Shown piece after piece: positions 24,571-36,301 of a stretch of 64,000 bases of DNA; position 1 is the first letter of the stretch; each line of letters begins with the position of its first letter. This DNA is from Zantedeschia hybrid cultivar (Eukaryota > Streptophyta > Magnoliopsida > Alismatales > Araceae). The stretch covers positions 59,065,501 through 59,129,500 of the forward strand of contig JARZZO010000016.1 in assembly GCA_030544215.1 (NCBI GenBank), written 5' to 3'. The notes under the pieces are model-generated. The model saw only the letters and a program-made list of their open reading frames with translations, was not told the DNA's origin and searched no databases. The translations under genes and the position numbers were made by a program.

Positions 24571-25908
24571 TGTGAGTGCTTAGAATGACCGTGTGATTAT
24601 CATGAAAAATCTAGGTTATTTAGTGTAAAATAAACCTATTAAAAACAGCAACTAAGTGCAGTGATCGCCAGAAACTTTTAACTAAAAAGTTCCAAAAGAA
24701 GTATGATCGCCTACCTGTTTAAACGCGGAAGATATGGAGTCCTTGGTTCCCCTTCCTCAGCCGGTTGAAGAAAGAGAGCCCTTCTTTGCTTTTTGTTCTT
24801 GCTGTTGAATTTGAAATTTGAGGTTGAGGTTGAGGTTGAGGATCGTCCAGAAATCCCTTTTGACTTGTGCTTGATTTGCTCCTTTTGATTCTCTAGTTGT
24901 TGTTGAGTGCAGCAGGAATAGAAAGAAAAGGAGATAAAGAAACAATGATGAGAATTTTAAGTAAAAGCAGTATCTATTCTAATCATGATGCTAAGCATGC
25001 AATTAAACAGCAAACTTACTTGTTGAGTGGCTTTTGAAACTCCTTTATCAAGTAGGTTTTGAAGAGAATGAATGTGTTGTGTGTTTGCATGAAGTGAATG
25101 CTGAAGAATGTAGAATTAAATGAAATGCAGATATGAAAAACTTATGCCCAATTGTTGAATTCTTGAATGGATGAAGACTCTTGAAAAGACGCCGACTTCT
25201 GGAAACAGCGCTTCAGCGTTCCGACGTTGTTGCTTTGATCTTCAATTCGCTATCGCTCCAGTAATTCAACTCAAGATTATGTTCTCTCTCTTTTTTTACT
25301 CTTCAATATGTAAGGTATTTATAGACTTCTTCTGCGTTCGTGATTAACATAAAAAAACTTCGGATTTATCCATCTTAATCGACAGATAAATACTGATTAA
25401 TTCATCTTTATCTGTAATTATCTAAAACGCGTCCAGTATGACTGACGCCTTTCAAATTAATTAAGATAAGGATAAATATCCGGTAAAACTTATCTTTATC
25501 TTTATTAGGTAAAACGCGTCCACATGTGTAGACGTCTTTTACACTAATTAAGATAAGGATAAACATCCGGAAGAGAAGTTAAAATAGCTTAGGAAACCTA
25601 AAATGCGTCAGCACTTACAGACGCCTTTTAGCTAATTAATCAACTGATTAAAATTCAAATTTAAAATGTTAAAATAGGAATAAAATCTAAATGGCGTCTA
25701 TACAGGTAGACGTCTTTTAGAATTCTGTATATTTTAACTGAAATTTGAGTTAAAATCAATTTAATTGATTAACTTAAACATGTCTGTTTGACACGACACT
25801 CAAAAATATCAATAAAAATTAATTAATGATTAAATATTAGACCATTCTGAGGCATTATTATATGATATGAAATTTACTCAAAATGATGTCAAAATTAGTG
25901 TATCTACA
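24571..25908 (-). repeat. Element B 3' LTR (1,338 bp)
   Basis: On the plus strand it starts TGTGAGTGCT and ends TATCTACA. It contains four dyad cores starting at 25,429, 25,516, 25,605 and 25,694, at positions matching the four in the A LTRs. Confidence 0.95.
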
Positions 25909-28264
25909 GCTGCCTCACCTTGGCATCGTCTTTGCAAGGGAGTGAAATGAAATGGAATGTACTGAAAAGGTGATGCCAAGGTGTGATGAGACACGCTCTT
26001 AACATCACATGATTGAAATTTTTCTCGAAATCATCAATAAAGATAGCTCAAGGAGATCAATGGAATCAATCCTGTCTGGATGAGGTAGACAAGGAAATAA
26101 AATAAGGTCGATCAACCTCCTCAGAGTGGGAAGTACCCCAGGTCGTAGACACTGTAGGTTTCATCATGGGGAGCGTTGGACAGCCAATGTGGACGTGCTA
26201 CAGCCATGATGGATCTTAAAAGAAAACAAGAAATATTGGATAAAGAATCCAAGAAAGGATAGAATTCTAATGATATCTTTAAGCGAACCTCAAAGATAAT
26301 CAAGATACTCAATTCAGAATGGAATATTTCATATCATGTTGAAGTTATTTGATTAATGGTCTGAAACTTAATCAATAATTAATTCTTATCACAGTGATTT
26401 CAAAGTCCTACATGCTGGGCTAAAAGAAAAATATAAAGTCAAATAAAATATAAATTAATCAAAGATAATATTGTTAAATTGTCATTAATGAGTCAAGACA
26501 CTAATTCTTGTAATTCAGTGCTAAGCCGAAGCTCGTTTATCCACGCACCGTTTCACAAAAGTGGAACCATCGTTCCCACTAATTAACAATCCAACGGCCT
26601 ATCTATGCGATTAAGAATTCTCTGGAATTATCACTGTTTTTGGTGTAAGGGAACTCAAATTCCAGTTTCATCAAAACCACAAGGTCCTTGATATACTCTA
26701 ATAAATATTTATCATATAGTAATGCAAATGCAAAATAATTACATGAAAGGATACAAGAGTAGAAATAACCGTCTTTTTAGCCACGGTCGAGACTTCATGA
26801 ATTCCACAATATGATCTTCTTGATATTTCCAGCTTTGCTCAGAATTTTCTGCAATCAAAATTATTAGTAATTCCAAATAAATATTCAATTTAAGCCACAA
26901 AAAACCACAGAATTTCGGGAAAATCATATAAAAACTAAAACGCGTCGTGTCGCGCAGACGCCATTCAGTGTTGAAACGCGGCAGTGCTCCTCGACGCCTT
27001 TTACTTACAGAAACAGGTTTCTGGCTGTTCTCTACTCGGATTCCAACTCTCTTCATACTTTGTGTCCTGTATATGACTTGAACAAACAGGTTAAGTATCT
27101 GTTTAGGCTTAGCTCCTTGCCTGACCAAATAAATGGTCAATCAATCTTTTCCTTCAATAAATAGTCAAGGGGCATAGCCTTTATTAACAAAGGTAATGAG
27201 AATAATCAAACTTAAGTAAAATGCAACATGCAAGTAAACAGATACTCACTGAAAATAAAAAGAATGAAACACACTAAATGCCACAAGCAAATGCTAATTG
27301 AAATATTTTTTTGATGTTTTGAAATATTCATTTTTGTTTGGGTTTTGAAATATATGCTTTTTTTTTATTTTGACATATATATATTTTTTTGAATTTTTGA
27401 CATATGTATTTTTTTTGAATTTTTGACATATGTATTTTTTTTGGATTTTTGACGTATGTATTTTTTTTGGAATTTTTGACATATGAAATTTTTTTGAATT
27501 TTTGACTAAAAGATCAGCATGGTGCTTAGATCAAAAGATCATATTCATTTATTAACTTAATTTCCAAATTATTCTTTGACAATTTAACTTAAACCCATCG
27601 TGTTTGAACTTGTGTTTCCATTCGTGATCCCATTTGATGATTTGACCCTTAGTTAATCTAAGCCATTCCTTAAGTTTGGAGTACGCCCCTTTAGAAAGAA
27701 AGGAAGAATAAGTTTAGAAAGCCCATGAGAAGGTTCCGGAGACTTAAAAAGATGTCCCTTTCCTACCCTGATATCCGTTGGGGTTCGGTCATTTTCCTTC
27801 CGGGGTATTTATCGACCTTGCGTTCCCTTTCATTTCATTTCATGGCCTTGATGTAACGTTTGTAATGTAATGGCCTTTTTGATTTGACATTTGCCTTTTT
27901 GCTTTGTTTTTCTATTCCCTTTTTTTTTCTTTTTTTCTTCGAAACGGATCTCCCCCTTTTTTTTATAACGGCCTCCTACTAAGATGGTGGGTATTCTTGG
28001 GAGTTTATTCTAAGCCTCGTTCCAACATCATGGGCCGAGTGTAAAACATAATTTTGCTTTTAAAATGAATGATTTGTACTTTACATTTTTAGTCAAGCTT
28101 TTGATATTCTTCAGGACTTGGCACATCTTGTTACTCACGAACCAAACGTGTCAGTGTGTGTAGTAATGGGTTTGAAATTAAGTTATCCAGACTAACTGGA
28201 AAATTTGAGTTTATAAATTTTCTGATTCCACTGGTCTTTGTACCATACTGATCGACTCTTTAAC
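25909..28264 (-). other. Element B 3' untranslated region
   Basis: About 2.36 kb between the pol stop and the 3' LTR. It contains an A/T-rich tandem array (27,297-27,512), two dyad cores (26,942 and 26,978) and a short frame also present in A (reverse of about 26,126-26,212). Near 27,052-27,060 is the point where A has 5.2 kb more. The end next to the LTR (reverse of GCTGCCTCACCTT) is the probable, weak polypurine tract. Confidence 0.8.
27297..27512 (-). repeat. A/T-rich short tandem array in the B 3' region
   Basis: Irregular units of about 25-30 bp of the form TTTTTTGAATTTTTGACATATGTA. The matching array in element A (53,524-53,745) has the same place and unit type, so it is an ancestral part of the family. 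Confidence 0.75.
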
Positions 28265-31200
28265 CTAAGGGTAGTATTTCTTAAGATGTAGACCATTCCA
28301 GAGATGATTTAGCTCTTCTCCTTCTGCATTAACCAGACGATAAGCATTACTAGGAAAAGCGTGCGATACAACATAAGGTCCTTCCCAGTTGGGTTGGAGC
28401 TTAGAACGCGGACCACCAGATTTTACAAAAATTCTTTTAACGACCATTTCACCGACTTTGAACTTACGTTCAATGACTTTCTTTTGATAAAAACGTGCTA
28501 GTCTGTTTTGATAAACTTTTGCATGATTAGCAGCTGACCATCTTTTCTCGTCTAAAAGTTCCAATTGAGCAAGAAGTGTTGAACGATGTTCATCAATGGA
28601 AAATTCCTTGTTCAATTGTACTCTTAGCGATGGTATAAGGATCTCGTATGGAACTACCGCCTCCATTCCAAATGTTAAGGAATAAGGAGTTTGCCCAGTA
28701 GGCGTGCGGATTGAAGTTCGGTAGGCCCATAGAGCCTCAACCAATTTTTCTGGCCAATCTGCGAATTTGTTAGATTTACACGTCTTTTTGATGATTTTTA
28801 TCAAAGTCTTATTTGTTGCCTCTGCTTGGCCATTGCCTTGCGGATAATAAGGAGATGAATGATGCAATGCAATTCTATACCTGTTGCAGAGGTCCTTCAA
28901 TTCTTGTGACACGAACTGCGGTCCGTTGTCGGTGACGATGGTGCTTGGAATTCCGAATCTTGTGATGATGTTCTTCATGATGAACTTGCAGACGGTTGAT
29001 GCTTTGACTTCCGTGTACGCTTCAGCTTCTGCCCACTTGGTGAAGTATTCCGTTGCCGTGAGAATGAAAGATTTTTGCTTGATGCCGGAATGTGGGTTAC
29101 CAAGAGGTCCAATAATGTCGAAAGCCCACATGGAAAAAGGCCATGGGGAAGAAACATGATGGAGTGAAGATGCAGGAGAATAAATTTTGTCGGCGTGAAG
29201 TTGACACTTAGCACACCTACGGACATATCCTACACAATCTTCTTCCATGGTTGGCCAATAAAATCCTTGTCTAAGGATTTTCTTTGCTAGCATCTGTCCA
29301 TTAACATGGCCACCACAAACTCCACTATGAGCTCCTTCCATAACCTTCCAAAGCTCATCCTCGTCTAGACATCTCAAAAGAACTCCATCAAAACCTCTCT
29401 TATATAATGCTCCTCCAACTAAGGTGTATCGTTGAGCAATTCTCCTGATAGCTCTCTTCTCCTCAGTTGTAGTTTCCTCAGGATACGATTGATCTTCACA
29501 ATATTTTGCAATTTCATAATACCATGGCTTCTGTTCCTCATCCATCTCTTCTAACAGCTCCATCAACATGATTTCTCTTTTCTCCACAATACTCCCATCT
29601 CTTAATTTCTTCAGCAATTTCTCCTTAGTTCTAAGAAATGAAGGGTCTTTCATGGCAGGTGAAAGACGCCTATGAACTATGATTGATTCGGATTGCTTGC
29701 TGATCGGAAAATCAAGGGAAGATGCAAGTGAAGCTAGAGCGTCAGCTAAGATGTTTTGATTTCTAGGGACATGGACAAAGATCAATTTTGTGAAAAGCTT
29801 TGAGTATGCAGAAGTAAGTTCTTGATAAGGCTTGAGCTTAGGATCAAGAGTTCGATACTTGGTCAGCACTTGGCGAAGAATTAGTTGGCTATCACCCACA
29901 ATCCTGAGTTTAGTGGCACCATGAACATGAGCAGCCTCGAGGCCAGCAAGAAGTGCTTCGTATTCAGCTATGTTGTTGGTGACTGGAAAATCAAGCTGAA
30001 AGGCTTGTGGAATGGTGACACCTTCAGGTGATAACAGAACGATTCCAATACCCTTTCCATGAGAATTCAGAGCTCCGTCAAAATGCAGAGTCCACATATC
30101 ATCTCTGATTTGATTTACGGACATCAGTTCCTCATCCGGAAACTCTGATCGCACTGGATCAAATCGAGGAAGGGGATGATGAGCGAGATGTTCTGCTATG
30201 GCATAGCCCTTGATCGCTTTCTGCTGAATGTAAATGATATCGAATTGAGATAGAAAGCTTTGCCATCGCGCTAACCTATCATTAAGAACAGATTTCTCCA
30301 GAAGGAATTTGATCGGATTCATCTTAGCGATGAGGTGGACTTCATGGGCCAGAAAATAATGCTTCAATTTCTGAACAACCCAAACCAATGCTGCACACGT
30401 TTTCTCCATCGCCGTGTATCTCTGTTCAGCGGGGTTGAGAAGTTTAGAGAGATAGTAGGCTGCCCTCTCCTTTCCTTCTTCATCCTCTTGTGCTAGGACA
30501 GCTCCCACTGCGTCATCCAGGACTGAAATATAAAGTATCAATGGTTTGCCTGGAGATGGTGGCCTCAAAACAGGAGGACTTGCCAAATAATCCTTTAATC
30601 CATCAAATGCCTCCTGACACTTATCGTCCCAATTGAATTTGACTCCTGGCTTGGTAAGCTCGTAGAACGACTTACACCTTTGTGAGTGCTGGGAGACAAA
30701 GCGGCGAATAAATTGCAACCTCCCAATTAATCCTCTCAATTCTTTCAAGTTTTTGGGAGATGGCATTTCTCTGATAGCCTTCGCCTTATTGGGATCGATT
30801 TCAATTCCCCGTTTGCTGATAATGAATCCAAGCAATTTTCCTGAAGATACCCCGAATACACATTTCTTGGGGTTCATCTTTAACTGATACTCTCTCGATC
30901 TCTCTAATACCCTTGCCAAAACTTTGGCGTGCTTAGCCTTTGTTTTAGACTTAACCAATAAGTCATCCACATACACTTCCAGATCTATATGCATCATGTC
31001 ATGAAATATTGCCATAATAGCCCTCTGATAAGTGGCTCCAGCATTCTTCAATCCAAATGGCATGACAACATAGCAATATGTTCCCCAAGGTGTAGTGAAT
31101 GAGGTCTTTTCTTGATCTTCTTCTGCCAGCTTAATCTGGTTGAATCCTGAAAATCCATCCATAAACGATAACGTTTTATAGCCAGCAGTGTTATCGATGA

Positions 31201-32158
31201 GTACATCAATATGAGGCAATGGAAAATCGTCTTTAGGACATGCCCGGTTCAAATCGCGGAAGTCAATGCAGATCCTGACCTTCCCGTCCTTTTTCATAAC
31301 CGGTACTATATTGGCCACCCATTGTGGATAAAGGACAACTCTAATAAATTTGGCTTTGTGCAATTTATCGACCTCTTCCTTCATCTTTAGAGCCATTTGT
31401 AGGTGGAATCGCCTTAATTTCTGCTTGACCGGACTAGCTCCATCTTTTAATGTTAACCTGTGTTCAACTAAAGATGAGTCTAACCCCGGCATATCTTCAT
31501 AACTCCAGGCGAAAGTGTCCTTATAGTCCTCAAGTACTTGTACCATTGCCTTCTCATCCTCTGTAGAAAGATTTTTGCTGACGAGGACAACCTTAGGTTC
31601 GTCTTCAGTCCCTAAGTTTATTTCTTTGGTGGGCTCTTCTACGGCAACTGAGGGTTCATCAAATCTCTTCACTCCACTGGCATACGCCTCAGCCGCGTCC
31701 TCGTCATCTTCCTCATCTTCAATAATGGGGTCTTTTCCATGCACTAACTCATATACCCCATACCCATCATTAACTGACTCATCGTCCGTACAATCTTCTA
31801 GCATCTGAATTGGATCTTCTAAATGCTGAGAGATTAAAGAGCAAGAAGAACATTTATCAGCTAAGTCCTGGAGGTATCTATCTGAAATTTGCCTACCCTT
31901 AGGCTTCCTAGACTTCCTAACCTGACTAACCTGCCTAAAACTAGACTGCCTAACTTCACTAAACTGCCTATCATAACCTAATGAAGATGAAGCAGGATGA
32001 AAATCCTGGGATACAAGTGGAAATACAGGGGAATCCTCCCGTAGGGAGGGACATAGTAGATCTAAGAGAGAATCTTGACCGACGGACCCGCGCGATAGGG
32101 GACAATCGGACAAGTAAGATGTTTCCTCGATGAGGATTTGGAAAGAATTTGTTGCCAA
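28265..32158 (-). CDS. pol: Element B pol: RT, RNase H, second RNase H and integrase, full-length open frame
   Basis: The uninterrupted frame has about 1,297 codons counted from a TTG; the true entry is probably a -1 shift from gag-protease. Approximate residue positions: reverse transcriptase 240-430 with the catalytic YVDD at 396-399; RNase H 540-615; second, archaeal-type RNase H 689-810 with acidic residues at FDG (694), AEYEALL and GDSQL (756); integrase zinc region H944, H951, C982, C985; catalytic D1014, D1077, E1113, giving DD35E spacing. Two RNase H domains in this order mark the Tat lineage. All catalytic residues I looked for are present, so this pol could be functional if expressed. 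Confidence 0.95.
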   Translation of the reverse strand: MATNSFQILIEETSYLSDCPLSRGSVGQDSLLDLLCPSLREDSPVFPLVSQDFHPASSSLGYDRQFSEVRQSSFRQVSQVRKSRKPKGRQISDRYLQDLADKCSSCSLISQHLEDPIQMLEDCTDDESVNDGYGVYELVHGKDPIIEDEEDDEDAAEAYASGVKRFDEPSVAVEEPTKEINLGTEDEPKVVLVSKNLSTEDEKAMVQVLEDYKDTFAWSYEDMPGLDSSLVEHRLTLKDGASPVKQKLRRFHLQMALKMKEEVDKLHKAKFIRVVLYPQWVANIVPVMKKDGKVRICIDFRDLNRACPKDDFPLPHIDVLIDNTAGYKTLSFMDGFSGFNQIKLAEEDQEKTSFTTPWGTYCYVVMPFGLKNAGATYQRAIMAIFHDMMHIDLEVYVDDLLVKSKTKAKHAKVLARVLERSREYQLKMNPKKCVFGVSSGKLLGFIISKRGIEIDPNKAKAIREMPSPKNLKELRGLIGRLQFIRRFVSQHSQRCKSFYELTKPGVKFNWDDKCQEAFDGLKDYLASPPVLRPPSPGKPLILYISVLDDAVGAVLAQEDEEGKERAAYYLSKLLNPAEQRYTAMEKTCAALVWVVQKLKHYFLAHEVHLIAKMNPIKFLLEKSVLNDRLARWQSFLSQFDIIYIQQKAIKGYAIAEHLAHHPLPRFDPVRSEFPDEELMSVNQIRDDMWTLHFDGALNSHGKGIGIVLLSPEGVTIPQAFQLDFPVTNNIAEYEALLAGLEAAHVHGATKLRIVGDSQLILRQVLTKYRTLDPKLKPYQELTSAYSKLFTKLIFVHVPRNQNILADALASLASSLDFPISKQSESIIVHRRLSPAMKDPSFLRTKEKLLKKLRDGSIVEKREIMLMELLEEMDEEQKPWYYEIAKYCEDQSYPEETTTEEKRAIRRIAQRYTLVGGALYKRGFDGVLLRCLDEDELWKVMEGAHSGVCGGHVNGQMLAKKILRQGFYWPTMEEDCVGYVRRCAKCQLHADKIYSPASSLHHVSSPWPFSMWAFDIIGPLGNPHSGIKQKSFILTATEYFTKWAEAEAYTEVKASTVCKFIMKNIITRFGIPSTIVTDNGPQFVSQELKDLCNRYRIALHHSSPYYPQGNGQAEATNKTLIKIIKKTCKSNKFADWPEKLVEALWAYRTSIRTPTGQTPYSLTFGMEAVVPYEILIPSLRVQLNKEFSIDEHRSTLLAQLELLDEKRWSAANHAKVYQNRLARFYQKKVIERKFKVGEMVVKRIFVKSGGPRSKLQPNWEGPYVVSHAFPSNAYRLVNAEGEELNHLWNGLHLKKYYP

Positions 32159-33780
32159 ATTGGCGTTTTTTTTTGGACCATCGAGGAGTTAAACATAAAA
32201 CAAGAATGGATACAAATGGAAGGAGGATCAGACGGAGGAAGCGGCACCAAGGCCAAAGGATTAGGGGGATCATATAGCAATATGTCCCAGATCAGATCAT
32301 ACATCCTCTCTAGGTCGAGAGGAGGGGATGGAATGAGGTCCCGAGGGGACAGAGTGATCATAACGGGCGGAGCCCGTGGAATATCTTCAGTAATGACCCG
32401 CGACCAAGTCAGGGTCAAGAGCAGTGTGCGGAATAGAGTATGGAGCATAAAGATATGGGAAGGATATATCCCCCTTCAGAACAGATATGTTGTATAACCA
32501 GCTTCATAGGGGTTATTTGGCTCCCCTTCATCGGTTTCTTCCGACAACAGTATCCGCTTATCAAAGATGGCACCAGGACCTTCAATCAGCTCGTCGATCT
32601 GCGGCGGCCACTTGGGTTCTACAGGATCTAGGAATAATCTGTTCAGTGCTATGTAGAGGTCCCTTAGATCGAACCATCTGTACCATTCACATTCGGGGTC
32701 ACGGAATTTCCTCCTTTTCATAGGCCGCAGAGCCTCCAAGGATTGGTACGTAAGTAGTTCAGAACAATGTCTGGCCAAGTCTCTCCCATATATGTCATGG
32801 AGGTCAAAACATGAAGTAATGACCACCGTGTTGTCGTGACTAAGTATGGGCCCTTTTACAAAGTGTGTATACAGGGTCCATGTTAGGGGATCTCGGCCTT
32901 CCTTAGGTGGTGTAGACATTGTATCCAGGATTTTTCGACCTTCTTCAATCTCTGCTTGCTGAACCAGATCTTGCTTCAGTCTTCTTGGCCTATAGCCCAG
33001 ACCACTTCCAGGTGCTGCTCGATGATCTTTGACAGGAGTGGTCCTGCCTTGCAACTGTGTGCCCAGACCTCTTCCAGGCTGATAGCCGTTCTTCATCATG
33101 ATTCTCCATCCTGGGGTACACATGCACTTTCCCCTTTTGATAGCATCTAACGGGTATGAAGAAATAGTGGCGGCTTTCAAAAGATCAGCCACTGGATGGT
33201 AGACCTGTAATACCGACAGAAAAGGTTGTCGGCCAGGTAAAACAGCAGATTTAATATTCAATGTATGAGCAGCAGCAAGGATCGGCATGCTCGTTACTTT
33301 AATAATTCGTCCTTTGAAAGGGAATTTGAGGCATTGGTGATTCGTAGAAGGAATCGCCTCAAGAGTTTTAATGTAAGGACGTCCTAGAATGGCATTTATA
33401 GAAGGGTCGATTTCGAGAATGTGAAATTCAACCTCTGCATGACTTACGGGACCAAGCTCCACTTTTAAATAAACCATTCCCAGAGGGGAACGGGTAGAGT
33501 TGTCATATGCTGTAACTGAAATGGGGCTAGGCAGCCATTTCTCCTTGGGTACACCGCACAGCTCTAGGATCTTCGGGGGTAGAACATTGATTGAAGCCCC
33601 CGTGTCAACCAGGCACGCATCCACGGCCTTCTTGCAGATATTGACCGTGATGCTCAGAGCCATGCTTCTGGCGGCTGGCGGTGCTAGTTCCGATGTGTGG
33701 AATGTAATAGAGGGCTGATCCCCCTGAGGAACTAGTAGTGCTGCAATTTTCTCTACCGGCACGTCCTCGTTGACCATCAC
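32062..33780 (-). pseudogene. Element B protease and G-patch part of gag-protease
   Basis: This continues the gag frame after element C. It contains an aspartic protease (CLVDTGASINVLPP), then a G-patch (GYQPGRGLGTQLQG and GSGLGYRP), a basic and acidic linker, and the tail that overlaps pol by 97 bp. A TGA at 32,476-32,478 replaces a Trp codon that is intact in A (TGG), cutting off the tail. The G-patch is a glycine-rich nucleic-acid-binding domain also found after protease in some retroviruses. Confidence 0.9.
32166..32174 (-). promoter_or_regulatory. Putative -1 frameshift slip site in element B (A9)
   Basis: On the minus strand the gag frame reads GTC CAA AAA AAA ACG. Sliding back one base enters the pol frame, which is open through this point into the pol sequence. 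The same overlap exists in element A with A10. Confidence 0.55.
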
Positions 33781-33790
33781 CTTCTGTCGG

Positions 33791-33795
33791 TATTC
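33791..33795. other. Target-site duplication of element C, left copy (TATTC)
   Basis: TATTC directly precedes the C 5' LTR and is repeated at 43,234-43,238 directly after the 3' LTR. Removing C and one copy restores the element B gag frame exactly. Confidence 0.95.
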
Positions 33796-36145
33796 TGTAA
33801 GGACCGAGACTTTCGGATCCGGTTTTCGGGTCGGGCCCTGTAGTTCTGGCCCTGGAGAGGGGCGGGGGTTCTGAGTCGAATCGCGTCACGACCCCAAGAC
33901 GCGTTTTAAATCGGCGTCCACCGTGGCAGACGCGTTTCAGGTTCTGCCACGTGGGTGCCACGTGGACTGACTTTGGACCGCGAGAGTACGGCCCTGTCAG
34001 GTCGTCTGAACGGCGTCCGTGTGGGTCGACGCCTTTTAGACTGAGACTCTGGGTGTGTCAGAGTACGGCCCTGACAAGTTGTCTGAATGGCGTCTGTGAA
34101 GGACGACGCGTTTCAGAATCTTGTCAGAGCGGCCGTCATGTCACCTGATAGGCGTCCGTGCATGTCGACGCGTTTTAGCCAGTTTCTGGTTAACCCCGCG
34201 AGCCCTCCTTCTTTCCCCTCGTTTTCTCCGACCCTCCTTCTCTCCTTCTCCTCCGGCGACGGCGGCGACCCCCTCCTCCTCCCTCTTTTCCTCACACCAT
34301 TTCGCCTCTCCCTCCACTCCATCCTCTACCTGGCTCCTACCCCTACCACCTCCACTTCCACTGCGGCGTTCTACTCTCCGGACGGCGGCCGACGTCACAG
34401 TGGGGCTAGGACGACCTCGGCGGTACCGACGGCGGCGTGGGGCGAGACAGGCGGACGGCTTGAAGCTCGGAGGCGTTCGAGTGTCCGGTAGGGTGACGGT
34501 TCCCACGGCTTTGTGTTTAAACCATGTTTTCCCCCGTTTATGCATGTTGTGGATCCTTGGTTTTGGGGGGTAGAATGAGCATGTTTAGGAGTTCTTTTGA
34601 TGATATGGGGGATTTGCTATGATTGAGATTTCCTATGGATTGTGTGCCCCTCTTTCTCCTCTGTTTTTGGGTATTTTGGGGCTGTTTGGGTTGAAAAGGG
34701 GAGCCCTCGGGCTCATGGCAACTCTGGTTCCTGGGGTTGAAAGACGTCGTGTATGGACGACGCCTTTTCAAAGGGCGTCGGGCCATCACGACGCCTTTTA
34801 GACAGGAATCGTCTGACTGAGAGTCTGCCAGTTTGGGATTCTGGGACTAAAAGACGTCATGGGTGGTCGACGCGTTTTGAATAGCGTCAGGTAGCCATGA
34901 CGCCTTTTTAAGACAGAAATCCCCTGTTTAAAGATTTCGGGAAATCCTGGTCTTCTGTGCTGAATGGCGTCTGAGGATGTCGACGCCTTTTAAACGGCGT
35001 CCTCTGGCGTCGACGCCTTTTAAGGCCAGATTCTGAAGACTTATTTATATGAACCTGTACATGGAGCTTGAATGGCGTCGACCTCGGTCGACGCGATTCA
35101 AGACAGAATTCCGCTAATTCATGCCAGTAAAATGTGTTCATACTGTTAGATGATGGTTAGTGCATGTTTTAGTGTACCCGGTGGAGATGGATTCTTCATG
35201 ACCGGATGGTGTCACACGTGTGTTATACGATCGCGGACTTTTCACGTGACCGGATCGTACAGTGCTGAGTTTTTGTGGTTTTGTGTTACTGTGGACCTGG
35301 AGTGACATTGTAGCGATTTATCACCCTGTGCTGGTGGGGGCGTGAGCACAGCGCCGGTGGGGGCGTGGGCGGGGTGACGCCTAGTGAGAGAGGGTCACCT
35401 GGTGAACCCCGGGGTCAGCTAGTACCGGTGTCGGAGTGGTACATTCGGAGAGTCACTCATGCTGAGGGAAGGGGTAGTCACCTGAGCCGGTTGGGCCGGA
35501 GTAGCGAGCGTGCTATCCGAGGGGCTACTCCTTGGTCTCAGCGGGTCGAGGTTTTTCCCACCGTTGTTTGTACGGTCGGCGAGTTCTATCGAGACGGCAG
35601 TTGTGGGTTTTCTAACGGTTGGCTTAGAATGTGCATGATTATTATATTTCGACCGCATGTGTTCTCACGTAGAGAATTAGATATCGTACCTGCCACTACA
35701 CTTGTTACCTTACTGTTAGTACTTTACACTTGTGGGTGTGTGCGTGGGCAGTGGGGATCGAAGGATCCCTACTGAGTCTTGTCTTGAGACTCACCCCTGC
35801 GGTTTTCAGGTGAGGACTCCCAGCAGACTTAGAGCGGCGTGTGCGGCCGGGTGTGGTGTGTCTTCAGCGGTTGTTCCGGGGTATGCCCCGATGTAGTTGT
35901 TAATTATCTTTGGCCTGTATGTTTAATTGTTTCCTTCTGTTGGAGAATGTAATTATTTGCTGTATCGAGTCGCATTGTAATAATTTTAATTCCTGCACTT
36001 TCATTTCAATTCAATGCGATGTGAATGTTTAGCTTAGTTTATTATTTATTTCCCAGACTTACTAGATCCTGGTTTGGTCCCAAATTAATGATTCGGTACC
36101 CATTTAGTAATCGGATCCCCGATTATAGGGTGGCCGGTCGTTACA
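33796..36145 (+). repeat. Element C 5' LTR (2,350 bp)
   Basis: Its middle (34,190-34,500) is a CT- and GC-rich block that gives long frames on both strands, but these have the composition of an untranslated leader. Twelve dyad cores start at 33,883, 33,914, 34,013, 34,090, 34,152, 34,744, 34,775, 34,854, 34,884, 34,967, 34,997 and 35,075. Confidence 0.95.
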
Positions 36146-36147
36146 GT

Positions 36148-36160
36148 TGGTATCAGAGCA
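36148..36160 (+). other. Element C primer-binding site (tRNA-iMet)
   Basis: TGGTATCAGAGCA, two bases after the LTR end, matches the complement of the plant initiator tRNA-Met 3' end. Confidence 0.93.
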
Positions 36161-36301
36161 TACGGTCTGGCAAATAAATAAATAACCAAGTTAAATGTTG
36201 GAAATTCGGCAAATAAATACATTATCCCGTACAGGCACGGCGGTAGCATAGGTTTTAGGACTCTAATTAGAACTTTTGATTTTGTAATTGTAGGCGAGTA
36301 G

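Noticed and set aside
26739..27140. A 133-codon minus-strand frame in the B 3' region
   Set aside because: It crosses the A/B junction and two dyads, has no domain, and is not kept open in A.
34121..34573. Open frames of 134-150 codons on both strands in the C LTR (repeated at 41,212-41,664)
   Set aside because: They lie in a CT- and GC-rich leader-like part of the LTR, occur in all frames, have low-complexity Pro/Ser/Arg composition and contain no family motif.
33883..35094. CRISPR-like array suggested by regularly built repeats with variable spacers
   Set aside because: The spacing between copies is irregular, each unit is a dyad with an internal variable spacer, and this is plant nuclear DNA.
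34908..35141. Frames with repeated Arg-Arg-x-x-Thr-Pro-Phe units (also 41,999-42,232 and 56,447-56,722)
   Set aside because: These are translations of the GCGTC-N10-GACGC dyads and have no coding meaning.
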